Positions 26,828-38,695 of a stretch of 64,000 bases of DNA are shown here, piece after piece. Source of the stretch: Prevotella merdae. GTDB lineage: Bacteria; Bacteroidota; Bacteroidia; Bacteroidales; Bacteroidaceae. The notes below the pieces were generated by a model that was given only the letters and a program-made list of their open reading frames with translations, did not search any database and was not told the origin of the DNA. The stretch spans positions 559,065-623,064 of the forward strand of contig NZ_LT985323.1 in NCBI RefSeq assembly GCF_900290275.1. Reading direction: 5' to 3'. A program made the position numbers and the translations under genes. The first letter of the stretch is position 1; each line of letters starts with the position of its first letter.

Positions 26828-27811
26828 ATGAATCTAAAAGCAATAAAGAACAAGATATTCAACGGTAAGAATCCGAAGTTTATCTACTACATCCGTGCGT
26901 ATGTTATGACTCATATTCCGCGTGCACTGTTGCGACCGGCTTTGAGTAAACTTGACAGTATAATAGAACAACGTGCCGACCGCGACTATATTCTAGACCG
27001 TGTGAATTATTACTGCAAAAACAGTTCATATCCTGAGGTAGACCCCAAGAAATGGGCAGAAGCTTCAGTTAATGTTGGCAATCAGCCTATGACACGCCAA
27101 AAGGTATATTATAACGATGCTATGGAGTATGCCCGCCACTTTGATCCGAGCTACCGTTGGTGCCTTATCTCTGGAGATGTAAACTATACCCCAACTCTTC
27201 CAAGCATAGTCAAAAGCCGTCCAATCGGCGGCGACAACCATAATGCTGTGCTGCTGAAACTTGATAAAGTGCGCCACTTTATATTCACAAACGACAAAAT
27301 GCCATGGCGCAATAAGACAGACCGTGCCATATTTCGTGGCAAGATTGCGGGCAAAGAACAACGTTTGGAATTTATGCGTCGCTGGTTTGGCAATCCACGC
27401 ATAGACGCAGGAGTTATCGATAAGGATATGAAAGAATGGACAAAGCCTAAGTTAACCATACCTGAACATCGTCCATATCGATACATAATGTCAATTGAAG
27501 GAAACGATGTGGCATCTAACTTGAAATGGGTGATGTCGTCCAACTCTATTGCAGTTATGCCACGACCGCTATTTGAAACATGGTTCATGGAGGGCCGACT
27601 TATTCCGAACTACCATTATATAGAAGTAAAGCCCGACTTCTCCGATCTTTTGGAACGTATGGACTACTACTCAGCCCATCCCGAAGAGGCTGAGGCTATA
27701 ATAAAGCATGCACACGAATATGTTGACCAGTTCCGCAACTCACGCCGCGAACGTCTTATATCTCTGCTTGTCCTTAAAAAATACTTTATGGGAGTTGGAC
27801 AAATAAAATAA
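26828..27811 (+). CDS. GT90-family glycosyltransferase (LPS-modifying type)
   Basis: The 327-residue protein has the Glyco_transf_90 (CAP10/LpsA-like) core: AIFRGKIAGKEQRLEFM, then YRYIMSIEGNDVASNLKWVM and AVMPRPLFETWFMEGRLIP, followed by YIEVKPDFSDLLERM. In Gram-negative bacteria members add sugars, often xylose, to lipopolysaccharide or capsule. There is no signal peptide or membrane helix, so it should act at the cytoplasmic face. No other LPS gene is adjacent and the acceptor is unknown. The gene ends just before a relic IS end and the group II intron on the opposite strand. Confidence 0.88.
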   Translation: MNLKAIKNKIFNGKNPKFIYYIRAYVMTHIPRALLRPALSKLDSIIEQRADRDYILDRVNYYCKNSSYPEVDPKKWAEASVNVGNQPMTRQKVYYNDAMEYARHFDPSYRWCLISGDVNYTPTLPSIVKSRPIGGDNHNAVLLKLDKVRHFIFTNDKMPWRNKTDRAIFRGKIAGKEQRLEFMRRWFGNPRIDAGVIDKDMKEWTKPKLTIPEHRPYRYIMSIEGNDVASNLKWVMSSNSIAVMPRPLFETWFMEGRLIPNYHYIEVKPDFSDLLERMDYYSAHPEEAEAIIKHAHEYVDQFRNSRRERLISLLVLKKYFMGVGQIK

Positions 27812-27840
27812 GATATCAATTGACAGCATACACATTTACA

Positions 27841-27873
27841 GGATCAAATAATATTGTTGTGTTTTTAACGATT
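27841..27873. mobile_element. Solitary insertion-sequence end (relic)
   Basis: These 33 bp (starting GGATCAAATAATATTG) match 63865-63897 at 29 of 33 positions, where the same sequence borders a transposase gene and begins with GG, as ISL3-family ends do. Here no transposase follows, so only the end remains. It is 31 bp from the predicted 3' end of the group II intron. Confidence 0.5.
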
Positions 27874-27904
27874 CAATATTATTTACATCCTCTTAGTTAT
27901 ATTA

Positions 27905-29826
27905 ATCGAGTAGGAGGAAAACGAAGCAGTTTTCTTCCTACTTTCGTTTTCCGACCTCTCACACCACCGTACGTGCGGTTCCGCATACGGCGGTTCCTAT
28001 TTTGGATACCATTCGAGATACGCCTCCATTAAAGTAGCATACCCTGCGGAGCGTAGTTTATTGTTATCTATCGCCCTTTTTAGAACAGGGCTGTCAGCTA
28101 TTCGCCAATAGCCCTTGCGAGTGTTACCCCATTCGTATGCTTGGTATTTATTGATACCGCATCTAATGAGGTTTGCCACTTTTGTCTTGACTTTCTTCCA
28201 AGCTTTCCATATACACATGCGTATTCTACGTCTTAAACATTCGTCTGTTACAAGCAAGAGACGCTTCATATTGGCAAAGTGATAATAGCCGACCCAACCT
28301 CGTATGTATTCTTTCAGCTTCTGCTTTCTCTTGGCATATCCCCATCCATTGCTGCGGTTTGTCAGTTCTTTCAACCTTGACTTCATCTTGGCTTTGGACT
28401 TTGGGTGCACCGTGAGTTGGCATTCGCCTTTCATCACATAAAAGGAGTAGCCGAGGTATTTCACTCCGCGCACATACGACACTACGGTCTTTTCCTTGTT
28501 GACTTTGAGATATAGAGTATTCTCTATAAATCGGGTTATAGACTCCTTCACTCGCATTGCAGCCCTTTTGGACTTGCAGAATATCATCGAGTCATCGGCA
28601 TAGCGCACAAAGGGGAGTTCTCTGCGTTCAAGTTCCTTGTCCAATTCGTTGAGCATTATGTTACTCAACAATGGACTTAGCGGACCGCCTTGGGGAGTTC
28701 CTTCCTCGCTCGCTTCAAACAAACCTTTGTTCATTACACCACTTCGGAGATATTTGTGTATAAGACTGACCACTCTGCCGTCTTTTATCGTACGGCTGAG
28801 GATTTCTATGAGTTTGCTATGGCTCACCGTGTCGAAGAAGCGTTCAAGGTCAAGGTCGACTACATATATGTAGCCTTCGTTGACTATCCTTCGCGCTCCT
28901 CGTAGTGCGTCATGGCATCCTCTTCTCGGACGGAAGCCGTAGCTCGTCTTGGAGAATTGGTTCTCATAGATGGGAGTCAATACTTGGTTGATGGCTTGTT
29001 GCACCAGACGGTCTACTACTGTAGGTATTCCCAACAGGCGCATCTTGCCATTGTCCTTGGGTATTTCTACCCTTTTTACTGGGTTCGGACGGTAAGAACC
29101 GTCCATCAAGGAACGGGTGAGTTCATCCTTATTGGTCAGGAGCCATGGGAACAATTGCTCGCACGTCATCTTGTCGATACCACCACAGCCCTTGTTTCTC
29201 ATAACTGCTTTGTATGCTCGATTGAGATTTGTGGGACTAAGAATTTGCTCGAAAAGGTGTTCCTTGTCGAATGGTACTTCCACGATGTTGTCTTCACACA
29301 TCCACATGAAGGTCTGCACTCCCCCATACCATTCGGTTTCCGACCTATTTCTTTGGGGGCAGCCATTAACTTGGGATAATGTTTTCTGCATTCTTTCCTT
29401 CATAAGGTATGTTTCAATTACTATCGTTTAATTGTTAGGTTCAGCCCTTCGTGCAACGTTATCGATTGTTGCACTACTATGACGTCTGCTGACTTCTCAC
29501 GGCAAGCTTTACTCCACTTCTTTCGTAAAAACAACTATTTGAAGCGTCCGTGAGACCTCCTCGGATAAGGGCGTTGTCTTTCCATCTTATACCTACTTCA
29601 TTTACACCGACCGTTCCGAATAGCTATTGGGCTTTGGTTTGAATAGCAACCTCACCCACGGTCACATGCCTTATATGAAGTTTCTGTCCGTTAGGTCAGA
29701 TGTTTGTCTTGGGCTTCCTTCAGATTTCATCTCGCGATGAACACCCTTGCCTTTGACTATGCAATTCCCGCTATTAGGGCTTGCTCGGGACTTTCACCCG
29801 TTAGACAATGCTCATGCCGAGCGTAC
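27905..29826 (-). mobile_element. Group II intron (group IIC-like), inserted after the rpoC terminator
   Basis: On the minus strand the intron starts GTACGC at 29826, directly after the T-run of the rpoC terminator, and continues with CGGCATGAGCATTG and GGGTGAAAGTCCCG, typical of domain I. Domain V is visible near 27960-28000 as ACCGCCGTATGCGG-loop-GCACGTACGGTGGT with a CGC triad, as in group IIC introns. Domain VI is the hairpin GTAGGAAGAAAAC/GTTTTCCTCCTAC, and the 3' end is probably the AT at about 27905. The total is about 1.92 kb with one ORF. Insertion just 3' of a terminator hairpin is the known habit of group IIC introns. The 5' end GTACG differs from the common GTGYG. Confidence 0.85.
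27997..29403 (-). CDS. ltrA: Group II intron reverse transcriptase/maturase
   Basis: The 468-residue intron-encoded protein has the full reverse-transcriptase domain: GGIDKMTCEQL, RLLGIPTVVDRLVQQAI, SYGFRPRRGCHDAL, the first catalytic aspartates in VVDLDLERFFD (Asp183, Asp185), GTPQGGPLSPLLSNI, and YADD at residues 268-271. The maturase (GIIM) region follows from about 340 (GYAKRKQKLKEYIRGWVGYY). There is no HNH endonuclease domain at the C-terminus, as in group IIC proteins. The ORF is intact, so the element may be active. The protein would splice the intron and copy it into new sites. Confidence 0.93.
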   Translation of the reverse strand: MKERMQKTLSQVNGCPQRNRSETEWYGGVQTFMWMCEDNIVEVPFDKEHLFEQILSPTNLNRAYKAVMRNKGCGGIDKMTCEQLFPWLLTNKDELTRSLMDGSYRPNPVKRVEIPKDNGKMRLLGIPTVVDRLVQQAINQVLTPIYENQFSKTSYGFRPRRGCHDALRGARRIVNEGYIYVVDLDLERFFDTVSHSKLIEILSRTIKDGRVVSLIHKYLRSGVMNKGLFEASEEGTPQGGPLSPLLSNIMLNELDKELERRELPFVRYADDSMIFCKSKRAAMRVKESITRFIENTLYLKVNKEKTVVSYVRGVKYLGYSFYVMKGECQLTVHPKSKAKMKSRLKELTNRSNGWGYAKRKQKLKEYIRGWVGYYHFANMKRLLLVTDECLRRRIRMCIWKAWKKVKTKVANLIRCGINKYQAYEWGNTRKGYWRIADSPVLKRAIDNNKLRSAGYATLMEAYLEWYPK

Positions 29827-29827
29827 T

Positions 29828-29870
29828 AAAAAAAAACTGCTTATAAACTCTACGTTTATAAGCAGTTTTT
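29828..29870 (-). terminator. Terminator after rpoC
   Basis: A perfect 17-bp stem (29832-29848 with 29854-29870, core ACTGCTTATAAAC) with a five-base loop is followed on the minus strand by nine T at 29836-29828. It ends the rpoBC transcript, 45 bp after the rpoC stop, and the group II intron begins two bases beyond the T-run. On the plus strand it also has a short T-run. Confidence 0.92.
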
Positions 29871-29915
29871 TATATTATAGGGTATTGACATTTGCAATAC
29901 CCTTATAATTCTTTA

Positions 29916-32900
29916 TTATTCAGCCGACTCCTGGTTAGAGAAATCAGTAACGTTGCGACGATTAGCCTGCATACGGTCATATTCCTCCTTTGAGCCAACA
30001 ACAATCTTCTCCCACTGGCGAAGACCTGTACCTGCTGGAATAAGGTGACCAGAAATAACGTTCTCCTTCATACCCTCAAGGAAGTCAACCTTACCACGGA
30101 TAGCTGCCTCATTGAGCACCTTGGTTGTCTCCTGGAACGAAGCAGCCGAGATAAAGCTCTTGGTTTGGAGAGCGGCACGTGTAATACCCTGAAGTATCTG
30201 TGTAGATGTTGCAGGTATGGTATCACGCACCTCAACAAGACGCAAATCACGACGCTTAAGACTTGAGTTCTCATCACGCAACTTGCGAGCAGAAACTATC
30301 TGACCAACCTTAAGCACGTCGCTATCGCCAGCATTGACAACATACTTCTTGCCCCATATGCGGTCGTTCTCCTCAGCGAAGTCGAGCTTGTCAACCATCT
30401 CCTGCTCAAGGAATGTTGTATCGCCAGGCTCGTCAATACGAACCTTACGCATCATCTGACGTACAATAATCTCAAAGTGTTTATCGTTGATCTTCACACC
30501 CTGCAGACGGTATACGTCCTGAACCTCGTTAACGATGTATTCCTGTACGGCGGTAGGACCCTTGATAGCAAGGATGTCGCCCGGAGTAATAACACCATCC
30601 GACAATGGAGTACCTGCACGCACGGCATCATGTTCCTGAACAAGAATCTGCTTTGACAGAGATACAAGATACTTACGCTGGTCGCCAGTCTTAGATGTAA
30701 CGATAATCTCACGGTTGCCACGCTTAACCTTACCCATTGTTACCTCACCATCGATCTCTGATACAACAGCTGGGTTAGACGGATTGCGAGCCTCGAATAG
30801 CTCTGTAACACGTGGAAGACCACCAGTGATATCGCCTGCAGAACCTGCTGCACGTGGAATCTTCACGAGAGTAGTACCAGTCTTGACAGTCTGACCATCC
30901 TCACATACTACGTGACCACCCACAGGGAAGTTGTAAGTACCTATAATCTCACCATTCTTGTCGAGTATATCACAGGTAGGAACCTTAGACTTGTCCTTAG
31001 AGTCTGTGATAATCTTCTCTGTAAGACCTGTAGCTTCGTCGGTCTCGGCACGGTATGTAATACCCTCGATAACATCATTGAAACGAAGTGTACCAGCATA
31101 CTCTGTAACGATAACGGCATTGAATGGGTCCCACTTGGCAATAAGGTCACCCTTCTTAACGATGTCGCCCTCCTTGAAGTAGAGTGAAGAACCGTAAGGT
31201 ACGTTCTGTGTAGCAAGTGTAATGTCGGTATGTGGATCGATAAAGTGAACCTCTGACAGACGGCTTACTACCATCTGGCAGTCAATGTCCTTCTCGCCAT
31301 TATTCTCAACAAACGGTACAACACGAAGGTCCTCGAAGTGCAACTTACAGTCGTTCTTAACTACAATAGATGCATTAGCAGCTGCGTTACCAGCCACACC
31401 ACCGGCGTGGAATGTACGGAGAGTAAGCTGTGTACCCGGCTCACCAATAGCCTGTGCGGCAATAACGCCGACAGCCTCACCAAGCTGAACCATGCGCTGT
31501 GTAGCAAGGTTACGACCGTAACACTTCATGCAGACACCCTTCTTGCTCTCGCAAGTGAGCACTGAACGAATCTCTACGCTCTCGATTGGTGAATCCTCAA
31601 TAGCCTTAGCCACTGGCTCTGTTATTTCCTCACCAGCGTGAACGAGAATCTCGCCTGTTGACGGATGGATAATGTCATGTACTGAAACACGACCTAGGAT
31701 ACGCTCGCCGAGAGAAGATACTATCTCGTCACCATTCTTGAGAGCAGTGCAAACGAGTCCGCGGAGAGTACCGCAGTCTTCCTCTGAGATGATAACATCG
31801 TGCGAAACGTCAACCAAACGACGTGTCAAGTAACCAGCGTCGGCAGTCTTCATAGCGGTATCGGCAAGACCCTTACGGGCACCGTGCGATGCGATAAAGT
31901 ACTCGAGCACTGACATACCTTCCTTAAAGTTAGATATAATTGGGTTCTCAATGATCTGGTGTCCCTCGGCACCTGCCTTCATAGGCTTAGCCATAAGACC
32001 ACGCATACCAGAAAGCTGCTTAATCTGATCCTTAGAACCACGGGCACCAGAGTCAAGCATCATGAATACAGCATTGAATCCCTGGTCGGCCTCTGTCATC
32101 TCCTTCATAAGGATGTTGGCAAGGTCATTGTTCACGTGTGTCCAAGTATCGATAACCTGATTGTATCGCTCGTTCTCAGTGATGAAGCCCATGTTATAGT
32201 TGTCCTCAATAGCACGAACCTCAGCCTGACCACGGTCAACAATCTCCTTCTTTTCTGGCGGGATGATGATATCATCAAGGTTGAACGACAGACCAGCAAC
32301 GTATGCCATACGATAACCGAGGTTCTTGATACCGTCGAGGAACTCGCAGGCGCGTGCCATACCCACAGCCTTGATTACGTTTGAGATAAGTCCGCGGAGC
32401 GTCTTCTTAGAGATGATATCGTTGAAGAAACCTACTTCCTTCGGTATAATCTGGTTTACAATAACACGTCCAACAGAAGTCTCCACCATGCGCTTCTGGA
32501 GCTTACCGTCTACAAGGTCGTCTACGATAACCTTCACAGTAGCATGAAGGTCGCACTTGCCTTCGTTGTGGGCGATAAGAGCCTCCTCATCACCATAGAA
32601 TGTGAGTCCTTCACCCTTGGCTCCCGGACGCATCTTAGTGATATAATATAGACCAAGCACCATATCCTGCGAAGGCACTGTAACAGGTGCACCATTGGCA
32701 GGATTAAGGATGTTGTGGCTCTGGAGCATCAATATCTGCGCCTCGAGAATAGCCTCGTTACTCAACGGAAGGTGAACAGCCATCTGGTCACCGTCGAAGT
32801 CAGCGTTAAACGCAGTACATGCCAATGGATGAAGCTGGATAGCCTTACCCTCTATAAGCTTAGGCTGGAAGGCCTGGATACCAAGACGGTGAAGTGTAGG

Positions 32901-34244
32901 AGCACGGTTAAGCATAACTGGGTGACCCTTCATTACGTTCTCAAGAATATCCCAAATCACCGGCTCACGACGATCTACAATCTTCTTAGCACTCTTAACA
33001 GTCTTCACAATACCACGCTCGATGAGCTTGCGAATAATGAACGGCTTGTAAAGCTCGGCTGCCATAAGCTTTGGCAGACCGCACTCGCCCATCTTCAACT
33101 CAGGACCTACAACGATTACCGAACGGGCAGAATAGTCAACACGTTTACCGAGGAGGTTCTGACGGAAACGTCCCTGCTTACCCTTGAGCGAGTCAGAGAG
33201 TGACTTAAGAGGACGATTGGCATCGCTCTTTACAGCACTCGACTTGCGAGAGTTGTCGAAGAGACTGTCCACTGCCTCCTGAAGCATACGCTTCTCGTTG
33301 CGGAGGATAACCTCAGGAGCCTTAATCTCAACAAGACGCTTCAAACGGTTGTTACGTATGATTACACGACGATAAAGGTCGTTGAGGTCGGATGTTGCAA
33401 AGCGACCACCGTCAAGCGGAACGAGAGGACGAAGTTCTGGCGGAATAACCGGAATAATCTTCATAATCATCCACTCTGGACGGTTTACGTCCTTAGAACC
33501 GCGGAAAGCCTCTACCACCTGAAGACGCTTCAAAGCCTCAGTCTTACGCTGCTGTGACGAGTCGTTATTTGCACGGTCGCGCAATTCGTATGAAAGAGAG
33601 TCAAGGTCGAGGTTTGCAAGAAGATCGTACACAGCCTCGGCACCCATCTTAGCGATGAACTTGTTAGGATCGCTATCGTCAAGATAGTCGTTGTCTGGAC
33701 CAAGCTTGTTGTCAATGATGTCCATGTACTCGTCCTCAGAGAGGAGGTCCATCTTGTGTGAACCGTTGAGCTCAAGACCCTCAGAGTCGGTGCGTCCCTC
33801 AAGAGCACCTGGCTGTATTACCACATACTTCTCGTAGTAAACAACCTGATCGAGTTTCTTGGTAGGCATACCGAGCAGATAACCAATCTTGTTAGGTAAA
33901 GAGCGGAAGTACCAAATGTGAGCTACGGGCACAACGAGTTCTATATGTCCGCTACGCTCACGACGTACTTTTTTCTCAGTAACCTCAACACCGCATCGGT
34001 CGCACACAATACCCTTATAACGAATACGCTTGTACTTGCCGCAGGCGCACTCATAGTCACGTGTCGGACCAAAGATGCGCTCACAGAACAGACCGTCACG
34101 CTCGGGCTTGTAAGTACGATAGTTTATGGTCTCAGGCTTTGTTACCTCGCCATACGAATTCTCCAATATCTCCTCCGGAGAGGCAAGACCGATGGTTATC
34201 TTCGTGAAATTATTTTTAACTTTTGTATCTTTCTTGAAAGCCAT
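29916..34244 (-). CDS. rpoC: DNA-directed RNA polymerase beta' subunit
   Basis: RpoC (1442 residues) forms the catalytic half of RNA polymerase with RpoB. The N-terminal zinc site is visible (Cys66, Cys68, Cys81, Cys84 in YECACGKYK and VCDRCGVEV). The absolutely conserved metal-binding motif NADFDGD is at residues 480-486, with the magnesium aspartates 482, 484 and 486. The second cysteine set ([18 protein letters not shown]) and the trigger-loop and bridge-helix region ([19 protein letters not shown]) are present. Length is typical of Bacteroidota. The start is [13 protein letters not shown], 28 bp after rpoB. Confidence 0.98.
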   Translation of the reverse strand: MAFKKDTKVKNNFTKITIGLASPEEILENSYGEVTKPETINYRTYKPERDGLFCERIFGPTRDYECACGKYKRIRYKGIVCDRCGVEVTEKKVRRERSGHIELVVPVAHIWYFRSLPNKIGYLLGMPTKKLDQVVYYEKYVVIQPGALEGRTDSEGLELNGSHKMDLLSEDEYMDIIDNKLGPDNDYLDDSDPNKFIAKMGAEAVYDLLANLDLDSLSYELRDRANNDSSQQRKTEALKRLQVVEAFRGSKDVNRPEWMIMKIIPVIPPELRPLVPLDGGRFATSDLNDLYRRVIIRNNRLKRLVEIKAPEVILRNEKRMLQEAVDSLFDNSRKSSAVKSDANRPLKSLSDSLKGKQGRFRQNLLGKRVDYSARSVIVVGPELKMGECGLPKLMAAELYKPFIIRKLIERGIVKTVKSAKKIVDRREPVIWDILENVMKGHPVMLNRAPTLHRLGIQAFQPKLIEGKAIQLHPLACTAFNADFDGDQMAVHLPLSNEAILEAQILMLQSHNILNPANGAPVTVPSQDMVLGLYYITKMRPGAKGEGLTFYGDEEALIAHNEGKCDLHATVKVIVDDLVDGKLQKRMVETSVGRVIVNQIIPKEVGFFNDIISKKTLRGLISNVIKAVGMARACEFLDGIKNLGYRMAYVAGLSFNLDDIIIPPEKKEIVDRGQAEVRAIEDNYNMGFITENERYNQVIDTWTHVNNDLANILMKEMTEADQGFNAVFMMLDSGARGSKDQIKQLSGMRGLMAKPMKAGAEGHQIIENPIISNFKEGMSVLEYFIASHGARKGLADTAMKTADAGYLTRRLVDVSHDVIISEEDCGTLRGLVCTALKNGDEIVSSLGERILGRVSVHDIIHPSTGEILVHAGEEITEPVAKAIEDSPIESVEIRSVLTCESKKGVCMKCYGRNLATQRMVQLGEAVGVIAAQAIGEPGTQLTLRTFHAGGVAGNAAANASIVVKNDCKLHFEDLRVVPFVENNGEKDIDCQMVVSRLSEVHFIDPHTDITLATQNVPYGSSLYFKEGDIVKKGDLIAKWDPFNAVIVTEYAGTLRFNDVIEGITYRAETDEATGLTEKIITDSKDKSKVPTCDILDKNGEIIGTYNFPVGGHVVCEDGQTVKTGTTLVKIPRAAGSAGDITGGLPRVTELFEARNPSNPAVVSEIDGEVTMGKVKRGNREIIVTSKTGDQRKYLVSLSKQILVQEHDAVRAGTPLSDGVITPGDILAIKGPTAVQEYIVNEVQDVYRLQGVKINDKHFEIIVRQMMRKVRIDEPGDTTFLEQEMVDKLDFAEENDRIWGKKYVVNAGDSDVLKVGQIVSARKLRDENSSLKRRDLRLVEVRDTIPATSTQILQGITRAALQTKSFISAASFQETTKVLNEAAIRGKVDFLEGMKENVISGHLIPAGTGLRQWEKIVVGSKEEYDRMQANRRNVTDFSNQESAE

Positions 34245-34272
34245 ATATTTCTATAATTTAGGGATGTCGGTA

Positions 34273-37200
34273 TTAATCGAGTTTGATGCTGAGACCAAGA
34301 CCGCGAAGCTCGTGCAAGAGTACGTTGAGCGACTCTGGTATACCTGGTGTAGGCATAGGATCGCCCTTTACAATAGCCTCGTAAGCCTTTGAACGGCCAA
34401 CGGTATCGTCTGACTTAATTGTCAAAATCTCCTGAAGTACGTGGCTGGCACCAAATGCCTCAATAGCCCAAACCTCCATCTCTCCGAAACGCTGTCCACC
34501 AAACTGTGCCTTACCACCAAGTGGCTGCTGAGTGATGAGCGAGTACGGACCGATTGAACGAGCGTGCATCTTGTCCTCAACCATGTGACCGAGTTTCAAG
34601 AAGTAGGTAACACCTACTGTAGCAGGCTGGTCAAAACGTTCGCCTGTCTCGCCATCATAAAGGTGTGTTGAGCAAAGGTGAGGCAGACCTGCCTTATCGG
34701 TCCACTCTGAGAGATCCTCAAGATGAGCACCATCAAAGATAGGTGTAGCAAACTTAACACCGAGCTTGCGACCAGCAGCACCGAGGATGGCCTCGAATAT
34801 CTGACCAAGGTTCATTCGAGAAGGCACACCTAGAGGGTTCAACACGAGGTCTACTGGACGTCCGTCCTCGAGGAACGGCATATCCTCCATACGTGTAATC
34901 TTAGACACGATACCCTTGTTGCCGTGACGACCAGCGAGCTTATCTCCTACACCAATCTTACGCTTCTTGGCAACATATACCTTGGCCATCTGAAGAATGC
35001 CTGAAGGCAGCTCGTCGCCGATGGTGATGGCAAACTTCTTGCGTTTGAGCTCGGCATCGAGAAGCTTGTACTTGCGTATGTAGTTCATAATAAGCTTAGA
35101 GATGAGCTTATCGGTGTGCTCGTCGCCTGTCCAGTCGTTCGATTGTATTCCGTCGTACTCGAGGTTCTTCAACATTGTAGTTGTGAACTTGGTGCCCTTT
35201 GTGATAATCTCAGCACCAGAGTAGTCCTTGATGCCCTGTGAAGGCTTGTCCTCGGTGAGGGTAAGGAGCTTGTCGACAAGAATATCCTTCAAGTCGTCGT
35301 TCTTTGCCTCATACTCCTCGTCAATCTTGGCGAGTATCACCTTATCCTGTTTCTTCGACTCACGAGTCTTGATAGCACGTGCAAAGAGCTTCTTGTCGAT
35401 AACAACACCGCTCAATGACGGGTTGGCCTTCAATGAAGAATCCTTAACGTCGCCTGCCTTGTCGCCGAAGATGGCGCGCAGAAGCTTCTCCTCCGGTGAA
35501 GGATCGCTCTCGCCCTTAGGCGAAATCTTACCGATAAGGATGTCGCCCGGCTCGATGCGTGCACCGATACGTACGATACCGTTGTCGTCGAGGTCCTTTG
35601 TGGCTTCCTCAGACACGTTAGGTATATCGCTTGTGAACTCCTCAAGACCACGCTTTGTCTCGCGCACGTCGAGCGAGTACTCGTCTACGTGTACTGATGT
35701 AAGCACGTCGTCGCGAATCATACGCTCCGAAAGCACGATGGCATCCTCGTAGTTGTAACCCTTCCAAGGCATGTAGGCAACGAGAAGGTTGCGGCCCAAT
35801 GCGAGCTCGCCATTCTCTGTAGCATAACCCTCGGTAAGGATGTCGCCCTTCTTAACACGCTGACCCTTATTGCAGATAGGACGCAAGTCGATAGTCATGT
35901 TCTGGTTGGTGCGACGGAACTTCGGTATGCGATACTCCTTGAGAGCAGGCTCGAAGCTTACAAACTCCTCGTCGTCTGTACGATCGTAGAGGATACGGAT
36001 GGTTGTAGCGTCTACATACTCGATAACACCCTCGCCCTCGGCAGTAATCATTGTACGAGAGTCCTCGCAAACTTGTTTCTCAAGACCTGTACCTACTATA
36101 GGAGCATCGTTGTGAAGCAATGGCACAGCCTGGCGCATCATGTTACATCCCATGAGCGCACGGTGACCGTCATCATGCTCCAAGAATGGGATAAGGCCTG
36201 CAGATACAGATGCAATCTGCTGCGGCGATACGTCCATAAGGTCTACCTCTGAAGGAGGCACTACTGGGAACTCGGCGTTCTGACGGCACTTAACATAGTC
36301 GCGGATAAACGAGCCATCCTCACGCAACGGAGCGTTGCCCTGTCCTATAACGTGGTTCTCCTCCTCCTCAGCGGTGAGGTAAACAACGTTGTTGTTATCG
36401 AGGTCTACGATAGAATCCTTAACCTTACGGTATGGAGTGGCGATGAAGCCAAGCTCGTTGATTGTAGCATATACACAGAGAGAAGAGATAAGACCGATGT
36501 TCGGACCCTCAGGGCTCTCAATAGGACACAAACGACCATAGTGTGTATAGTGTACGTCTCGAACCTCGAAGCCTGCACGCTCACGTGAAAGACCACCAGG
36601 GCCAAGAGCTGAGAGACGACGCTTATGAGTTACCTCAGCAAGCGGATTGGTCTGGTCCATGAACTGTGACAGCGGGTTGGTACCGAAGAATGAACTTACA
36701 ACGCTTGAAATAGTCTTGGCATTGATAAGATCGGTTGGCTGGAACACCTCATTGTCACGTACATTCATGCGCTCGCGGATAGTGCGGCTCATACGTGCCA
36801 GACCTATTGAGAACTGGTTGCTCAACTGCTCGCCCACAGTACGAACACGACGGTTAGAAAGGTGGTCGATATCGTCAACAGTGGCGTTAGAGTTAACCAG
36901 CTGGATAAGATACTTAATAATTTCGATTACATCATCCTTAGTAAGAACACGAACATCAGAGTCTGTATCAAGACCGAGCTTCTTATTTATACGGTAGCGT
37001 CCTACCTCGCCAAGGTCGTAGCGCTTGTCCGAGAAGAAGAGGTTCTGGAATACCTCACGCGCTGATGCGTCATCAGCAGGGTCGGCATTACGCAACTGGC
37101 GATAAATATAAAGCACAGCTTCTTTCTCCGAGTTTGACGGGTCCTTAGCAAGAGTGTTAAAGATGATGGCATACTTGTTGGCAGCCTCGGCATCCTTATG

Positions 37201-38085
37201 AAGAAGTATTGATGATGTGCCCGACTCGAGAATATCTTCTACGTTATCCTCTGTGAGCTCGGTCTCACGCTCCATGATTACCTCATTACGCTCGATAGAA
37301 ACAACCTCACCAGTATCCTCGTCTACGAAGTCCTCATTCCACGACTTCAGTACGCGTGCGGCAAGTTTGCGACCGATGGCAGCCTTCATGTTCTTCTTGT
37401 TTACCTTCATCTCCTCAGCAAGGTCGAATATCTGTAGGATATCCTTATCCTGCTCGTAGCCCATAGCACGCAGAAGAGTTGTAACAGGCAACTTCTTCTT
37501 ACGGTCAATATAGGCATACATCACGTTGTTGATGTCAGTGGCAAACTCAATCCATGAACCCTTGAACGGGATAATACGGGCAGAATAAAGAACAGTGCCA
37601 TTTGCATGTACACCCTGACCGAAGAACACACCAGGTGAACGGTGCAACTGCGAAACAACTACACGCTCGGCACCATTGATTACGAAGGTACCGTTGTCTG
37701 TCATATAAGGGATTGTGCCAAGGAATACGTCCTGTATGAATGTGCCAAAATCCTCATGGTCAGGATCTGTACAGTACAGTTTCATCTTAGCCTTCAAAGG
37801 TACGCTATATGTAAGACCACGTTCAAGACATTCGTCAATAGAGTAGCGAGGCGGGTCAATATAGTAATCCAAGAACTCAAGAACGAAATTATTGCGTGTA
37901 TCGGTAATAGGGAAGTTCTCGGCGAACACCTTATACAAACCGTCATTCTTGCGTTCCTCAGGCGGAGTGTCTAACTGTAAGAAATCCTTGAAAGACTTTA
38001 ACTGCACATCGAGAAAATCCGGGTAGGGCAACGGATTATGGACGCTGGCAAAATTTACTCTGTTATCAACAATTTTTGAAGCCAT
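34273..38085 (-). CDS. rpoB: DNA-directed RNA polymerase beta subunit
   Basis: RpoB (1270 residues) is the second large subunit of RNA polymerase. Diagnostic blocks are the rifampicin region ([20 protein letters not shown], then [20 protein letters not shown]), [18 protein letters not shown] and [20 protein letters not shown]. The rifampicin-site residues look like the wild-type, sensitive form. The C-terminus ([18 protein letters not shown]) is the usual clamp anchor. It lies 180 bp after rplL, with an attenuator-like hairpin between, and just before rpoC. Confidence 0.98.
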   Translation of the reverse strand: MASKIVDNRVNFASVHNPLPYPDFLDVQLKSFKDFLQLDTPPEERKNDGLYKVFAENFPITDTRNNFVLEFLDYYIDPPRYSIDECLERGLTYSVPLKAKMKLYCTDPDHEDFGTFIQDVFLGTIPYMTDNGTFVINGAERVVVSQLHRSPGVFFGQGVHANGTVLYSARIIPFKGSWIEFATDINNVMYAYIDRKKKLPVTTLLRAMGYEQDKDILQIFDLAEEMKVNKKNMKAAIGRKLAARVLKSWNEDFVDEDTGEVVSIERNEVIMERETELTEDNVEDILESGTSSILLHKDAEAANKYAIIFNTLAKDPSNSEKEAVLYIYRQLRNADPADDASAREVFQNLFFSDKRYDLGEVGRYRINKKLGLDTDSDVRVLTKDDVIEIIKYLIQLVNSNATVDDIDHLSNRRVRTVGEQLSNQFSIGLARMSRTIRERMNVRDNEVFQPTDLINAKTISSVVSSFFGTNPLSQFMDQTNPLAEVTHKRRLSALGPGGLSRERAGFEVRDVHYTHYGRLCPIESPEGPNIGLISSLCVYATINELGFIATPYRKVKDSIVDLDNNNVVYLTAEEEENHVIGQGNAPLREDGSFIRDYVKCRQNAEFPVVPPSEVDLMDVSPQQIASVSAGLIPFLEHDDGHRALMGCNMMRQAVPLLHNDAPIVGTGLEKQVCEDSRTMITAEGEGVIEYVDATTIRILYDRTDDEEFVSFEPALKEYRIPKFRRTNQNMTIDLRPICNKGQRVKKGDILTEGYATENGELALGRNLLVAYMPWKGYNYEDAIVLSERMIRDDVLTSVHVDEYSLDVRETKRGLEEFTSDIPNVSEEATKDLDDNGIVRIGARIEPGDILIGKISPKGESDPSPEEKLLRAIFGDKAGDVKDSSLKANPSLSGVVIDKKLFARAIKTRESKKQDKVILAKIDEEYEAKNDDLKDILVDKLLTLTEDKPSQGIKDYSGAEIITKGTKFTTTMLKNLEYDGIQSNDWTGDEHTDKLISKLIMNYIRKYKLLDAELKRKKFAITIGDELPSGILQMAKVYVAKKRKIGVGDKLAGRHGNKGIVSKITRMEDMPFLEDGRPVDLVLNPLGVPSRMNLGQIFEAILGAAGRKLGVKFATPIFDGAHLEDLSEWTDKAGLPHLCSTHLYDGETGERFDQPATVGVTYFLKLGHMVEDKMHARSIGPYSLITQQPLGGKAQFGGQRFGEMEVWAIEAFGASHVLQEILTIKSDDTVGRSKAYEAIVKGDPMPTPGIPESLNVLLHELRGLGLSIKLD

Positions 38086-38132
38086 CAGAAGAATTTATAG
38101 GGTGATAAAATCAATATAATGTGAAAAGACAC

Positions 38133-38170
38133 AAAAAGGTTAGGACCCGCCTACTTGGAAGATCCTAACC
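38133..38170 (-). terminator. Attenuator-like hairpin between rplL and rpoB
   Basis: On the minus strand GGTTAGGATC pairs with GGTCCTAACC (38161-38170 with 38138-38147; one G-T pair or mismatch next to the loop) around a 13-base loop and is followed by five T (38137-38133). It lies about 95 bp after rplL and 50 bp before the rpoB start. Partial termination here would lower polymerase synthesis relative to ribosomal protein L12, as known for the equivalent E. coli site. Confidence 0.7.
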
Positions 38171-38265
38171 ATATAAGAAAATTTCACGAAAGATTGCCGC
38201 TTCTATGTTTGTATGCATTACGCACTTACGGCAACTTCTCGTTGGGTTGTCTGTGTAATGCGAGA

Positions 38266-38640
38266 TTACTTGATCTCTACCTTAGCACCAGCAGCCTCGA
38301 TAGTCTTCTTCAAGTTCTCAGCCTCGTCCTTAGAGATGCCTTCCTTGATCTTAGCAGGAGCGCCGTCTACGAGATCCTTAGCTTCCTTCAAGCCAAGACC
38401 GCAAGCTTCCTTAACTGCCTTTACTACCTGGAGCTTAGCAGCACCTGCCTCAGCGAGGATAACATCGAAAGATGTCTTCTCCTCAGCTGCCTCACCTGCT
38501 GCAGCAGGACCAGCAGCTACAGCTACAGCTGCAGCAGCAGGCTCAATACCATACTCGTCCTTGAGGACTGTTGCCAACTCATTTACTTCCTTTACTGTAA
38601 GATTTACCAATTCTTCAGCAATAGCTTTAATATCTGCCAT
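38266..38640 (-). CDS. rplL: 50S ribosomal protein L7/L12
   Basis: L7/L12 (124 residues) forms the ribosomal stalk that recruits translation GTPases. The N-terminal dimerisation helices ([20 protein letters not shown]) are followed by an alanine-rich hinge ([20 protein letters not shown]) and the conserved C-terminal domain with [20 protein letters not shown] and [20 protein letters not shown]. Length and order are normal. It directly follows rplJ on the same strand, as in the usual L10-L12 unit. Confidence 0.97.
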   Translation of the reverse strand: MADIKAIAEELVNLTVKEVNELATVLKDEYGIEPAAAAVAVAAGPAAAGEAAEEKTSFDVILAEAGAAKLQVVKAVKEACGLGLKEAKDLVDGAPAKIKEGISKDEAENLKKTIEAAGAKVEIK

Positions 38641-38695
38641 TTTATTTTAAATTTTAATTGTTTTTAATATTAATGTTTTGTGACTTGGAGTTGAA

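Noticed and set aside
25900..27811. A defence system built from the WYL-type regulator, RNase HII and GT90 genes
   Set aside because: RNase HII is a housekeeping enzyme, and no effector typical of WYL-regulated defence islands is adjacent.
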